A DNA stretch of 64,000 bases from Monosiga brevicollis MX1 (Eukaryota; Opisthokonta; Choanoflagellata; Craspedida; Salpingoecidae). Both the position numbers and the translations under genes were made by a program. Under the pieces are notes generated by a model. That model did not search any database and was not told where the DNA came from. It saw only the letters and a list, made by a program, of their open reading frames with translations. Below, one piece after another: positions 44,969 to 55,720 of the stretch (positions are counted from its first letter, which is position 1; each line of letters starts with the position of its first letter). The stretch covers positions 91,831 to 155,830 of the forward strand of contig NW_001865045.1 in the NCBI RefSeq assembly GCF_000002865.3. Direction: 5' to 3'.

Positions 44969-46448
44969 CTACTCCATACGCTCGGCGATAAATGGGTGGC
45001 GCAGGGCGTCTTTGACGGTGATGCGCTTGTCGGGGTCGACAATGAGCATGCGGTCTAGCAGGTTGGCAAAGCTTTCGAAATGACGCGCTTCATCCTCGGA
45101 CAGGGTGTGGTTGCGCAGCAAGAGTGACTTGAGGTCGCGTGTGGGCTTGGTCAGCGGAAGGAGCGTCACTTTTTCCTAAAAGTCGACCAAGGCCATGGCC
45201 ACGTGAGCAGACAAGCAACAGCATGCCGTGTCATCAACCTCCCACTTTGTTCAATCGATGGCGGCCAATCGAGAGCAAACGAGTCGACAGACCTTCTTGG
45301 TAACCTTGTCCACCTCTTCAAACTTGAACTGGTAATCAGCTGTGAAATGCTCGTCTTTGAAAGCGCCCTTGCCAATCCACTTGTGGGAGGGCTTGCCCTT
45401 GAGCTCAAAGATGAGTTTGAGCATCTCGTTGTTCGTCGAGCCCTGGAAGAGAATGCGTCCAGAGTATGCCTCAAACAACGTGCATGCTAGCGCCCACATA
45501 TCGAGGGGGTGCGAGTACTTGTGACCCATCACTAATGAATGCAAAAGCAACAACAAACCAGTGAGTATCAGACGACCGTGGAAAACCGCAGAGTACCAGT
45601 CCCACGGGGCAGATGCGTTCTCCGCGAGACCAACACCATATGCCTCGCATATGGCGTGTGACTGGGCAGCCCAACCACCCGAGGCACGACTTACTAATTT
45701 CTGGGGCACGGTAGAAGCGACTAACGAGGAAGGGCGTGATTTCCACCTCGTCCGTCAAAAAGGCTGAACCAAAGTCACAAAGCTTGATGACGTTGTACTT
45801 GTCATTGACGAGCATGTTGTCCGGCTTGATGTCGGCGTGGATGATGAGACCCTTCTTCATGAGACGCAAAGAGCGGAGCAGCTGCTGCGCGTAGCTCTTG
45901 ACGGCACGCAGACTCAAGCCGCGGTTACGACCAAACTTCTTCTGCACCTCGCGAAGGTTCATGCTAAGATTCTCAAACACAAGGCAAAGATGGTTGCGGT
46001 GCTTGAAATCACAGAGCAGGCGCACGCAGTGGTGGGTGCGCTTGGGGTCCAGGCTGTTGAGCTTCTGCAGCACCTCGAGTTCCTTGAGGCCGGCTTTGTA
46101 CATCATCTCATTGTTGCGCAAAATCTTGATGGCCACCTGATGTCCAGGCCGCTGCTCGTCCGTTGCGCGCACAACGTTGGAGAAGACACCCTGACCTGTG
46201 AAACCGAACACACGATAACGATCGTTGAGCAGCTCACTCATCTGCACGCGGTAGTATCCCTCATGGTCATCCCAGTTGTCGGCCAGGGCCGCCGTCGTGC
46301 CCACCGTGCTCACGGCACGGGTGGTCTGTGTTTCCACCTTAAAGTCCTCGCTAAACATGTCAGGCTCCTCGTCCTCCTCATCCTCTGGTTTGGTCTCCGG
46401 TACGGTTGGTTGGCCGTTGCTTGCTCCAGGCGCACTGTGACCGTTGCC

Positions 46449-46501
<53 letters not shown>

Positions 46502-47940
46502 GGCGCTGGAGGATACGCTGCTTCATTTCATTTTCTGCCTCGCGGAGGGCTTCTTCAATGGCCTCGTCTCCTTCTTGCTCGATGGATTGCTGAGCATCAT
46601 CAAAGCCAAGGTTGTACTGCTCAAAATCGTCGTCATCGTCGTTGGGTGGTGATTGCGGGCGGTGATTGGGCGTGTTTTGCCCACGCGAATAAGAGGTGGA
46701 CTGTCCACCAGATGCTGGAATGTGGTGGCTGCTTTGCCCATCGTCCACAACTTGGCCCAAGCGTTCTTGAGACCGCTGTGAGGCATTGCCGTCGCGCGGC
46801 GTGTTGTTTCCACTGGGTGCATTGGCATTCAGCTGCTTCAGCATGGCTTGGCGCTTGCGACGCATGGCCTCAATCTCGGCCTCTTCGTCGCGCTCCTCTT
46901 CCTCGATTTCGAGCGGCTCCACCGGTCTATTGAGGCATGAAGACGCGCAGTCAGCCCAAAGCGTGGTACAGCAAGCTAGAAAAGAGTTTTCACGTTGCTT
47001 ATGCACATGTGGTTAAAAAGATGAAGCAAGACCCCTGGCTGAAGCAACTTGATGAAGCCAATAAATGGGCACGCAAGTGCGAGCGTTGACCAACTCACTC
47101 GGGTTGAGGTTCAGGTTTGGGTGCCGGGGCTGGTGAACGGGCGCGACTCTGTTGGGATGGTGCGGCTTTGCTGCGATCACTTTCGTCATCACTGTGAACA
47201 ATGCCACGTGCCATTTCGGCACGAGCAGGTGAAGACGGAGTCTCGTGTACGCGACGGTCCGCCTTGCTGTTTCCGTCGTCGGGCGCTCCGCTGCGCGAGC
47301 GTGACTCGTGCGAAGGGCGTTCCGAGGCACGGCGCGACATGGGCGAGCGCGAGCGGGATCGTCGGCGGTCGTCATTTCGTCCTTCGCGGCGAGCAGGGGA
47401 GCGCGAGCGTCGGCGGTGGCGGTCAGGTGAGCGGGAGTGACGACGGCGACGACGCTCGGGGGAACGTGAGCCACGGCGGTAAGCACTGCGCGAGCGAGCA
47501 TAAGCTTCGTAGCGTTCGTCCTCACGCCGACGATGCTCGCGTACATCAATGTCTCGGCGTCGGTATTCTTCATCCTCGTAGCGAGAGCGGTGATGTCGCG
47601 AAGATGCGCGCTGTGGGGAACGAGAGTGGGAGCGGTGGTGGCTGCGGCGATGATGGTGGTGGTCATCTGCACGTGATCGCGAGCCGTCGCGATGGCGAGA
47701 GTATTCACGGTCCCTGCTTCGATCCCTGCTACGGTCGCGGCTGCGACGGCGAGGGGGGGAACGGGAGCGGGAGCGAGAACGGCGAGGGGGAGAGCGAGAG
47801 CGGGAGCGAGAGCGACGAGAGCCTGTCTCTTCCAAAGTAGCCAGTTGGGCTTGAAGCAGTTCACGTTGGCGCTGAAGCTCGTCGATGTCTGCCGCGGCGA
47901 GCTGCTCAACGTCGTCGACCTTGGCACGCTTCGATTCCAT
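44969..47940 (-). CDS. PRPF4B: Pre-mRNA processing kinase PRP4 (PRPF4B/PRP4K)
   Basis: Four exons, 47940-47099, 46926-45695, 45531-45293 and 45175-44969, join in phase to 839 residues. PRP4K is a CLK/DYRK-related kinase that phosphorylates U4/U6.U5 tri-snRNP proteins during spliceosome activation in nuclear speckles. Residues about 40-275 form an Arg/Ser-rich domain (GSRRSRSRSRSPPRRSRSRS). An acidic linker with a run of about 18 Gln follows. The kinase domain (about 500-839) has the Gly-rich loop FGFTGQGVFSNVVRA, VAIKILRNNE, the PRP4-specific catalytic loop HADIKPDN, DFGSA, and RFYRAPEIMMGHKYSHPLDM. It ends in MLIVDPDKRITVKDALRHPF. All catalytic residues are present. The start ATG opens MESKRAKVDDVEQLA at 47940. 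Introns are GT-AG. Confidence 0.95.
46451..46502. repeat. Coding (GTT)n encoding polyglutamine in PRP4 kinase
   Basis: Pure GTT triplets on the plus strand, read as CAA codons (about 18 Gln) on the coding strand, between the RS domain and the kinase domain. Confidence 0.95.
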
Positions 47941-48730
47941 CGTACCTGGTATTGTCAAACACAAGCGAAATCCTATACGCCGCCTTATCTGGGGGCTTGC
48001 TGGGCAGGTGGTCGAAGCAACTCTGCGACGCCAAGGTTTACGTGCGGAGCAGGGCCACCACCTGCACGCAGCAAAAGAAGGAGAGAAGCAGGGAGAGAGA
48101 TAGAGGGATAGAACACAGCCCCACGCGACACCGCGGTGCAAAAGGTATCAGCTTGGAATGTCGCGCAACTCAAATTGCCACTGGCACAAGGGCGACAGGG
48201 GGGTCGTTTGCCGGGCCGGGCGCGGCGGGTGATTTCCAAGGACCGATTCAGCCCTCACGCCCCACAATTCCCATTGAGTAGGAAAACCCGGCCGCCTGCT
48301 TCTCCACGCCCAACAAGGGCCAGGCCCGTCCCAGAAGATCTTCAAGCATCGAGCTCACACAACGCACGTACCTTCTGGGGAACCCGAGAGATGGTTATCC
48401 AAGTGCACATCCACTAGCTCTGCTGCCCTTTTGCCGCTCTGAGTGTTTTTTTGAAAAAAAAGACGGAAAAAAAAGTTGAAAACCTGGAACAAAAGAAGAA
48501 GAAGAAGAAGAAGAACGACGAACGACGAACGACGATTTCCTTTGTTCTCGCTTGTGTTCTTCTTCACATGACTTGATGTCTCGAAGCTCAAAAGACGGGG
48601 TTGGGGGTGGGGGTCATTCCATTTCAAACTGGCGGGTCAATTACGGTTTGCCGAGGGCAGTGCGAGAAGGCCACACACGGCCAAGGGGCAAAGACAACCT
48701 AGCACCCGGATCGAACAAGGGATTCAAAGA
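47941..48730. other. Upstream flank of PRP4 kinase; unassigned sequence before the gap
   Basis: 790 bp with an AAG-rich repeat (about 48495-48515), GAC repeats and several A tracts. No exon-like ORF. It should contain the PRP4 kinase promoter and possibly the 3' UTR of the PP2C gene. Confidence 0.45.
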
Positions 48731-49000
48731 NNNNNNNNNNNNNNNNNNNNNNNNNNNNNNNNNNNNNNNNNNNNNNNNNNNNNNNNNNNNNNNNNNNNNN
48801 NNNNNNNNNNNNNNNNNNNNNNNNNNNNNNNNNNNNNNNNNNNNNNNNNNNNNNNNNNNNNNNNNNNNNNNNNNNNNNNNNNNNNNNNNNNNNNNNNNNN
48901 NNNNNNNNNNNNNNNNNNNNNNNNNNNNNNNNNNNNNNNNNNNNNNNNNNNNNNNNNNNNNNNNNNNNNNNNNNNNNNNNNNNNNNNNNNNNNNNNNNNN
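48731..49000. other. Assembly gap (270 N)
   Basis: 270 undetermined bases. Its true length is unknown. It probably hides the last exon(s) of the PP2C phosphatase. Confidence 0.99.
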
Positions 49001-49107
49001 GTGGGCCCGGCTGCGTACTTGCACTTGGCGGTGAGGCGCAGCAAAAAACAGAAAAACAAAGCAACACAAGAAACAAAACAGAACCCAAATCAAAGGCAAA
49101 GACGCAC

Positions 49108-51025
49108 CGTCTCAGTGTTCATGACATCCCACAAACCATCACAGCCGGCGATGAGGTACTCGCAATCATCGGTGATGTCAAACTCGGCAATGTCTGGCTT
49201 TCCAATGACCCACTGCTTTAGCTTGCGGTCGCCAATGGCCCTAAGCGCAAGACAAGACAGTTGTTTTTGCAGATGAGTCGTGCATTTGATCAACAACCAA
49301 AGCGGGTATACCATGATGGGCACGAGCAGCGGTGGGCCCGTTGACGCACCTCGATACAGAGAGGACGCCGTTGACGCGCCACGCGCCATACCTACAACCC
49401 CATCACCAGAAGTTGAGGAGAATGAGCCTCGATGAGAGAGGATGTCTACGACCGGAACAGATTGTAGGCCGCAGGCCGGGTAGACATGGCAATACGGACC
49501 AGACGACGACACCCTCATTGTCCGCAATCCGCTGTTTCTCATCCTCACGCTACAATTCAAGGCGGGCAGAGGGCAGGAGGGCAGGGAGACAGTGCATGTC
49601 AGGTGTCAGGTGTCAGGTGTCTGGTGTCAGGCAAGGAGGCATCAAGGGCCAAGCTGGACAAAGAGTGCTTGAAACAAACCTCGGGCTTGTGTGGGTTCAT
49701 GAGGGTAACCATCTCGCCGTTACGGCACATGGCTACCTGGGAATCACCGAGCCAGGCAACATAGAGCTTGCGACCGCGGACCAAGACCGTCACCGCAGTG
49801 GCGCCGCAGGTCAAAGCCTGGCACACGAAGATGCAAAGCCACATGCATCAGTGGCGAGGGCTATGGGAACAGGGGCATGGAAATACGGTGCTGGCAGGGC
49901 TGAGTGGGTATGTTCAACGTACGTCGCGCTCCGACTTTTTGAGAAACATCTTGTCACAGGCCAGAAAGCCGTCATGGAGGGCCTTGACGGGGTCATCCTT
50001 GAAGGTCGGTTGCTCGGCAATCACCTTGTGCAACTGGGCCTGTGCAAACTTGGCTGCTTCCACACCACCATGTCCGTCCATCACGGCAAACCAGCTCTGG
50101 GGAGGCATGTCCTACAAAATCCACCAAGAACGATCGTCAGCCGGTGACAAAAATGGCCACGTTGACTGCAGGCCAACTTGCCTTGATGCCAAGCAGCGCG
50201 TTAAGGTCTTCAATGGCCAAGTGACGGTCCTCCATCGTGTGTCGTCGACCTAATTGCGAGAGTCGCACCACAAAATGAGTCATGGCTGGTCATGGCTGGT
50301 CAAGGGGCGGAAGGGGGGTAGCCCTTTCGCTACGGCGGAGAAGTGGTAGGTTGGACTGACCGCGCGAGGTAAAGATGTCAATGTTGTAGCGACGACCCGG
50401 AGCGTCAGCCGCCGAAACTTGGTTGTCATTGGAGCTCCAGGCCTCTTCGGCCGCAGCCTTGACAACGTTGGTGACTTTGCGAGTATCAAACAGCTGGACA
50501 CCTAAGATATGAGTACAGCCCCGAGCCCGAGATGGGGCAGACTTGGCGTAAGGCGACCTTCACCAACCAAAGCAGGAACGTGCCGAGGCACTCGGCGTAT
50601 GGTAGGGCCTGTGTGACGATCAAAGTGCGGCGGGTATACTTGAACTTACCGCCCATGGTGCCGCCCTTCATGCTCTCCACGCTCTCGCCCATGACCTTTT
50701 CGCACACCTGACGCGCGAGCTCGGCCGCGCGGCTGGGGTCAATGACTCGCTGTTCAGGGTTTTCAGCCTCCTCGGTCAGTTTCCTGACGCCCAGGAACAC
50801 GGGGAGACGACACAGAACAAAGGTGTTAGCGTCATGTCTCGGACCGGCCAAGGTTCAAGTCCCGATAAATCACGCTTTGAACGCAGAAAACATGACGCTC
50901 CGCCCCGGTTGCTGTCAAGTGGCAAGTCCAGTCGCAACGCACTTGGATGAGAGGTACTCGAAGGCTTCGAGGGAGAGCTGGCCAACGAGTTCATCTTCAC
51001 CAATGGGATCTTCTGGCCACGACAT
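49108..51025 (-). CDS. PPM1F: PP2C-family protein phosphatase, POPX (PPM1E/F) type, 3' end missing
   Basis: Nine visible exons, 51025-50943, 50783-50650, 50501-50361, 50249-50182, 50111-49923, 49817-49680, 49549-49500, 49391-49350 and 49240-49108, join in phase to 326 codons. They stop at a GTGCGT donor, and the remaining exon(s) lie in or beyond the N gap. PPM1 enzymes are Mn/Mg-dependent Ser/Thr phosphatases; the POPX type dephosphorylates PAK and CaMK kinases. Seen: GRRHTMEDRHLAIEDLN, SWFAVMDGHGGVEAAKFAQA (metal site), CGATAVTVLVRGRKLYVAWL followed by GDSQVAM, LMNPHKPEREDEKQRI, YGAWRVNGVLSVSRAIGD and AGCDGLWDVMN. The N-terminal segment MSWPEDPIGEDELVGQLSLE resembles the POPX pre-domain. 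The final metal-binding Asp is not visible. The intron after exon 4 starts with GC. In-frame Mets at 51052 and 51097 are alternative starts. Confidence 0.88.
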
Positions 51026-51748
51026 GGCTGACTGTGATCTGTGGCCAAACATAGTCCAGTTATAGAAGCGATGAGGTGGTGTGCCAACGTCTGGCATGCC
51101 TCGTCACATGTCAACAAGAGGTAACGCGCCAAACAAGGCAACCAAGGCAGATCAGCAAGCCTGCACACCTCAAAGGAAGGAGACGTCAAAGCAACGTGGG
51201 ATATCTCCTAATGATCGGGGATAAAATAGTGAGTTGCGAGTGGGGACCGAAACCGCATTTCAAGGTGCCAGCTCACACAAGAAAAAACCAAAAAAGAACT
51301 AAAAACGCTTTGATGTTGCATTTATACTGTGCATGCAGGTGTCTGTGCGCCAAGTTGCGTGCTGTCTCATCAACCAGATCAGAGGACAGGATCAAGCCAC
51401 GGGGAGGAAAAGAAGACGCGCGCCAGTTGGCATGTCCTTTATCAATCACCGAAAACGGGCGACAGGCGACAGAGAGGCTGTGTGCCATTGAACAACATCG
51501 GTATCGCACAACATGCACAACATGCACACTACCAAGCCCCGTCCAGTAGTCAGGTGTACTACTGGTCATGATGGCAAGGTCCCCGTTACCATCACACCCC
51601 AAAAACCAGTTGATGCCTCCAAGAGCCAAGACTGCAGAAACAGCTCCCTGCTACATGCTCTTGTTTGGCTCACAGTCTGCCCTTCCCGGAACTCGAGGTA
51701 CCCAGCATGCTTGCCTCCATCCACAACCAACAATCCAATAGAGAGAGG

Positions 51749-51812
51749 AGCGGGAGAGAGGGAGAGAGGGAGAGAGGGAGAGAGGGAGAGAGGGAGAGAG
51801 GGAGAAGCGGGA
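51749..51812. repeat. GGGAGAGA tandem repeat
   Basis: About eight copies of GGGAGAGA or GGGAGA on the plus strand. Confidence 0.92.
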
Positions 51813-52086
51813 GAGGCGCGAGCCGAGCGCGAGAGCCAGAGATCAGCCTGCCGTTTGATTACACTTGATGTGTTTTTTTTCTTTTTTTTTGGCTTTTACC
51901 TTTCCTTTAGGAAAAACTGACGCGGTGGGCTGCTGACCAAAAGCGGTAAGCGGTTATGGAATGTGATGGGTGTGGGCCGTTGCCAGCTGTGCGCCCTTGT
52001 GGAGCGTACATCGGGTGTGGGGTCTGGGGGAGACTCGGGAACTAGGAGACTAATTGTCACTGCGTTCGTGTACATGACTTCTTTTT

Positions 52087-52212
<126 letters not shown>

Positions 52213-52304
52213 GGGGGACGATGCGCCGGCGGGGAAGACGGCTGGGCTGAAGTCGGCGCGCGAGGCCAAGGTGGCTACTGTTTCAAGTCTTAGACTGGAA
52301 TATC

Positions 52305-53554
52305 ATGGTACGATTTATGTGTGTGTTTTGGAGGCGTATCACACAAGTGGCTCGAATGCGGCATCGTCCTGATTGCGTGGTTGCATTGCCGGTTGCAGGG
52401 TCAAAACAGCTCCCAACATGCCGAGGTGCGGTTCTCGAGGCGCGATGCGTTCCGGAGCCGTCAAGTCACCGATACTGGTGATTTTCTTGAGCTGGCCTTG
52501 GTTCTGTTCTTATGGGTGTTTGCTCTGATGCCTCTTGTAGCGGGCCCAAGAGGCGGCCAAGTTCATCACCGTCTCCGCACACACGACAGATGAACAGGGG
52601 TGCGCGCCGGGCCTGTTCTCCAGCGCGCCCCGACCCATATTCGCGCGCTCCCACCCACAACTGATCATCACGTTGCCGTCATCTTGTGGGCTGTATCATG
52701 ATAATGTGTAGGGAGAGCAACCCCTCAGCCCTGGATGGCTTGCCGCGATTCCACCCTATTTTAACCCCGCAGCAAGTTAGCAACTTTGCGCAGGCCAGTG
52801 ATCAGGTCGACCTTATCAATCATCGACCCCTAACGGAGATTGCCGTGCGCATGCGGGTGAGGTCTTGCGAGCAGACTTGCAAGGGATCGCGCAAAATTAT
52901 ACTTCCCAGGCCACTGGCCTCGTGCGCTGCCTCTTACCAAACGCTTGATTTGGGGACACGCACATCTGTGGCTCACCAAGGCCGGGCTTCAATGCATTGG
53001 CAGAATCATCTCGACGTGTGCTGCCGAACTGTGGGCCAGACTCAACACGAGCTGCGTCAACGCATGCAACTTCTGAATGCGGAGAGCACCGGTAAGGTAT
53101 CCACGTCCCGATTTGGATACGCCACTGTCTGAGCAGGGGCCCACTGACAGCACCGGTGCGGGTGGCGCTGCCTCTTTTAGCCACGCATCGGGGTGCAGCG
53201 CAACTGAGTGTGCGGCGACAAAAATGTGCACATGTTCTGCGCGACGGTATGGTGTCAAGTGCCCACCTGGAATGCTTCTCATGATGTCTCTTTCTGAAAG
53301 GCAGCTCGCTCCGTGGCCACTCACGCCGGTCTGGTTTGGTCTGGTCGGGTCTGGCGTGCGTAGTGCGTGAGGTGGAGGCAGCTACGCAAGCTGCAGACAC
53401 GCGCCTGCGTAAAATCGCGGTGGACCTCTCATCTATCGAGCGAATTTTGGTCCAGCTTGCAACGGCCCGCGCATCGTCCGCAACGGCCTCCCCCAATGTG
53501 ACACGGCGTGATGCGGCAGGAACCTCTGGGACCATCCCAGCTCCTGTACCTTGA
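52305..53554 (+). CDS. BORCS5: BORC complex subunit 5 (BORCS5 / myrlysin)
   Basis: Six coding exons, 52305-52307, 52399-52425, 52541-52599, 52712-52856, 53004-53091 and 53364-53554, join in phase to 170 residues (human 196). BORCS5 anchors the BORC complex to lysosomes through an N-terminal myristate and recruits ARL8 for kinesin-driven transport. The first coding exon is only the ATG; splicing makes MGQNSSQHAE, a textbook N-myristoylation signal (Gly2, Ser6). Next come KFITVSAHTTDEQGES, NPSALDGLPRFHPIL, a stretch equivalent to the family's conserved pre-coil segment, and HLDVCCRTVGQTQHELRQRM, which matches the family's coiled coil. A further helix (TRLRKIAVDLSSIERILVQL) follows. No single piece is long; the case rests on the whole order of motifs plus consistent phase. 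An extra exon between 53092 and 53363 could be missing. Confidence 0.75.
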
Positions 53555-53802
53555 GCCCTCATGCATATCTGATTCCAGGCAGAGATGATGGGGGGGCACC
53601 CTGTGCATTGTAGATAAGAAAAGACGAAGAACCTCACTGTGTGCCCCCTTAGGCTTTGCCCTACACCCCCAAATTGACTCTACCAAAGACGAGCAAACGT
53701 CAGGACGAGAAAAGGACGGCATCTGTCTCTCATAGGTCTGGCAACGAGCATCATCAATTCGTGAAGGAATTGGGGCTTGTTCGCCTCGGCACTGCCCGGT
53801 AT
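53555..53802. other. Convergent intergenic gap (BORCS5 / GH25)
   Basis: 248 bp between stop codons with no recognisable feature. Confidence 0.5.
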
Positions 53803-54787
53803 TTAGTGCACCAGCGATTGGTTGCGAGCATTGTGGTGGGGGTGGGCGTAGGTGCGGTTGGCAAAGACGGAGGAGCCATCCGGATACCAGTTGACATCAA
53901 CGCTGGCGCCGCAGATGCTGCGCGTGCCGCCGTATTGCTTGATGGCAGGTCGGGACCAGCCACCAAAGGGGGAGAAGTCGCTGAAGGAGGGGTTGCCGTC
54001 GTAGTGGGCGTACCAAAGCGGGAAGGCAGCACCGCCATTCCAGTCACCCATGATCGGGGACCACTGAGACTCGGAGGTGTAGACGCCAATGCTAAGGCCA
54101 AGGGCCTTGGCCTCGCTGACGAGGCCGCTGAAAAAGTCGCGGTTGGATTGCTGGTTGCTGGACCAGTACTGGGTGCCTTCAATATCGAACCAGATCATGC
54201 CAAAGGCACCAGGGGGGGAGCCACCCGACTATTGGCAAGCGGGTACAACAGACCCAGGTGAGTGCAGCGCATCGGCCAAGGTTGGGGACGGACTGGCCTA
54301 TTGCTTGCGGACCTTGATGCTGTACTGGGCAAGGTAGTTGATCATGGTGGACACCTGGCCCTGGGGATTGCCGGCCGAAGGGTCGGGAAACATGTACACG
54401 TCGACGTGTGACATGCCCGAGTCTGTACAGTGGCAGCGGGAGGAGGGATCGGAATCAAACACTCGGTGCGCCGATGCAGCGCTCTTTCAAGCAAAAAAGC
54501 ATTCCAGCAAGCGGGACGCACCCCAGGCGTTGTAGATGGTGTGTGGGCAGGCAGAGTCAGGTTGGCCTACGGATTCGTAGCAGCGAATCACGCCAAAGGT
54601 GTCTAACGAGGAAGCAGCATGAGGAGTTGATGCGTTGATGGTCATCACGGCCCGATCTCAAGGGCAACGTACAGCCATTCTCCTTGAGGCAGGACCAGGC
54701 GGATGGGAGGGTGATTTGCGACACATCCACGCCACCAACAGCAGCGGCAGCGGCCACACAGGCAGCCAGAAGAACAAGACGCAGCAT
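53803..54787 (-). CDS. Secreted GH25 family lysozyme
   Basis: Four exons, 54787-54673, 54602-54522, 54422-54313 and 54228-53803, join in phase to 243 residues. GH25 enzymes cleave peptidoglycan; in a bacterivorous protist this one would act in food vacuoles or outside the cell. A signal peptide (MLRLVLLAACVAAAAAVG) precedes GVDVSQ, whose Asp21 is the first catalytic acid. TFGVIRCYESVGQPDSACP is the second strand, and MSHVDVYMFPDPSAGNPQGQ follows. The catalytic DxE motif is FGMIWFDIEGTQYW (Asp117, Glu119). The C-terminal barrel strands include KALGLSIGVYTSESQWSPIM and PLWYAHYDGNPSFSDFSPFG. Length and order match the protist/nematode GH25 lysozymes. The apparent Met two codons upstream is GTG, so ATG at 54787 is used. 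Confidence 0.93.
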
Positions 54788-55720
54788 GCTCACGGTGATG
54801 TCTACACTGGCAAGCAGTCGACCAAGCGCGTCAGTGGCATCGCACCAACACCAACACCAAAGCCAAGAAAGCGTCCCATATCATCACAAACGACACCGTG
54901 CGAGTAAAGCGTGCAAAGGCCACTGCCCTGCCAGCACCAGCGTTTTCTTACCACCCCACAAGGCCCGAGAGAAAAACCGAGAGACCCCTGCGCCAGAGTG
55001 TCTCACCTGTGTGCTGTCAGGGATCCAAATACGCCCCAAGTGCTGCAAAGATCGCACGACGATCGCGCGACGAGTTCGTATTGAGCGACATCTCGAATTT
55101 AGACTAGAAGGAGTCGCTTGGTTAGTGTAGCCAGCCGGATGAGATGTTGTAGAAACGGTTGATTCTAACCTTCATTTGCTAATAAATGTATCAAAAGTTA
55201 TTGTAGGAGAAGAGATGACTTTATGGTGCTGATGGATCAGCCTCTCCACTCCCCAGTCTCCGAGCAGACTAAGCGAATCTCTGCTTCAATTTCTCAATTT
55301 ATTAACACATAAACTAATTATGAAAAGATTAACAAAACATCATTTAATCGATTATATACGACATTAAATACCATATGCATATACCTGGTAATTTATAACA
55401 TTAACTTGTTCTGTGCGCGTATTCACATCTACATAAACTTCATTTTTATATTCTTTAAATACGTCTGCGCCTCTGGTATGTTGTGTATGTTGTAACCGTA
55501 GGGGGCTCCTCTCTCTCTCTTGTGGCGCTCCGACGACGTCGTCCCCAGTGTGTGTGCTGGTGGCGGGGGGGACGGCGGTTATCGCTGGCACTCTTTTGTG
55601 GGGATTGCATGGCGGGCTGAGGTGGTGGGGGGGGGCTTCGGTTGCCAGAGGTGACTGGCTGACTGGCTGACTGGCTTTGTCTGTTGCATACAGCGTCTTG
55701 CTTGTTTAAAGCACATCACA
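54788..55720. promoter_or_regulatory. Divergent intergenic region, GH25 lysozyme / glycerate kinase
   Basis: 933 bp between divergent starts, dominated by an AT-rich island. Near 55650 there is a short GACTGGCT repeat. No coding evidence. Confidence 0.5.
55150..55470. other. AT-rich island
   Basis: Roughly 320 bp that is visibly far richer in A and T than the surrounding GC-rich sequence, with many TAA/ATT runs and no ORF. It contains small inverted repeats (such as GGTTGATTCTAACC near 55157). It might be a matrix/origin-type element or a decayed solo LTR; no defining termini or target duplication could be confirmed. Confidence 0.6.

Noticed and set aside
46406-46933. Poly-Val ORF on the plus strand
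   Set aside because: Antisense of the polyglutamine and linker region of PRP4 kinase.
47013-47927. 304-residue Thr/Ala-rich ORF on the minus strand
   Set aside because: An alternative frame of the PRP4 kinase RS-domain exon. The RS frame continues in phase into the kinase and is the real one.
48690-48730. tRNA T-arm-like sequence (TTCGATC) on the minus strand beside the N gap
   Set aside because: The flanking bases do not form a T stem, and the upstream part would be in the gap, so it is not testable.
50820-50890. tRNA-like B box (GGTTCAAGTCCC) in a PP2C intron
   Set aside because: No matching acceptor stem, A box or anticodon arm could be drawn around it.
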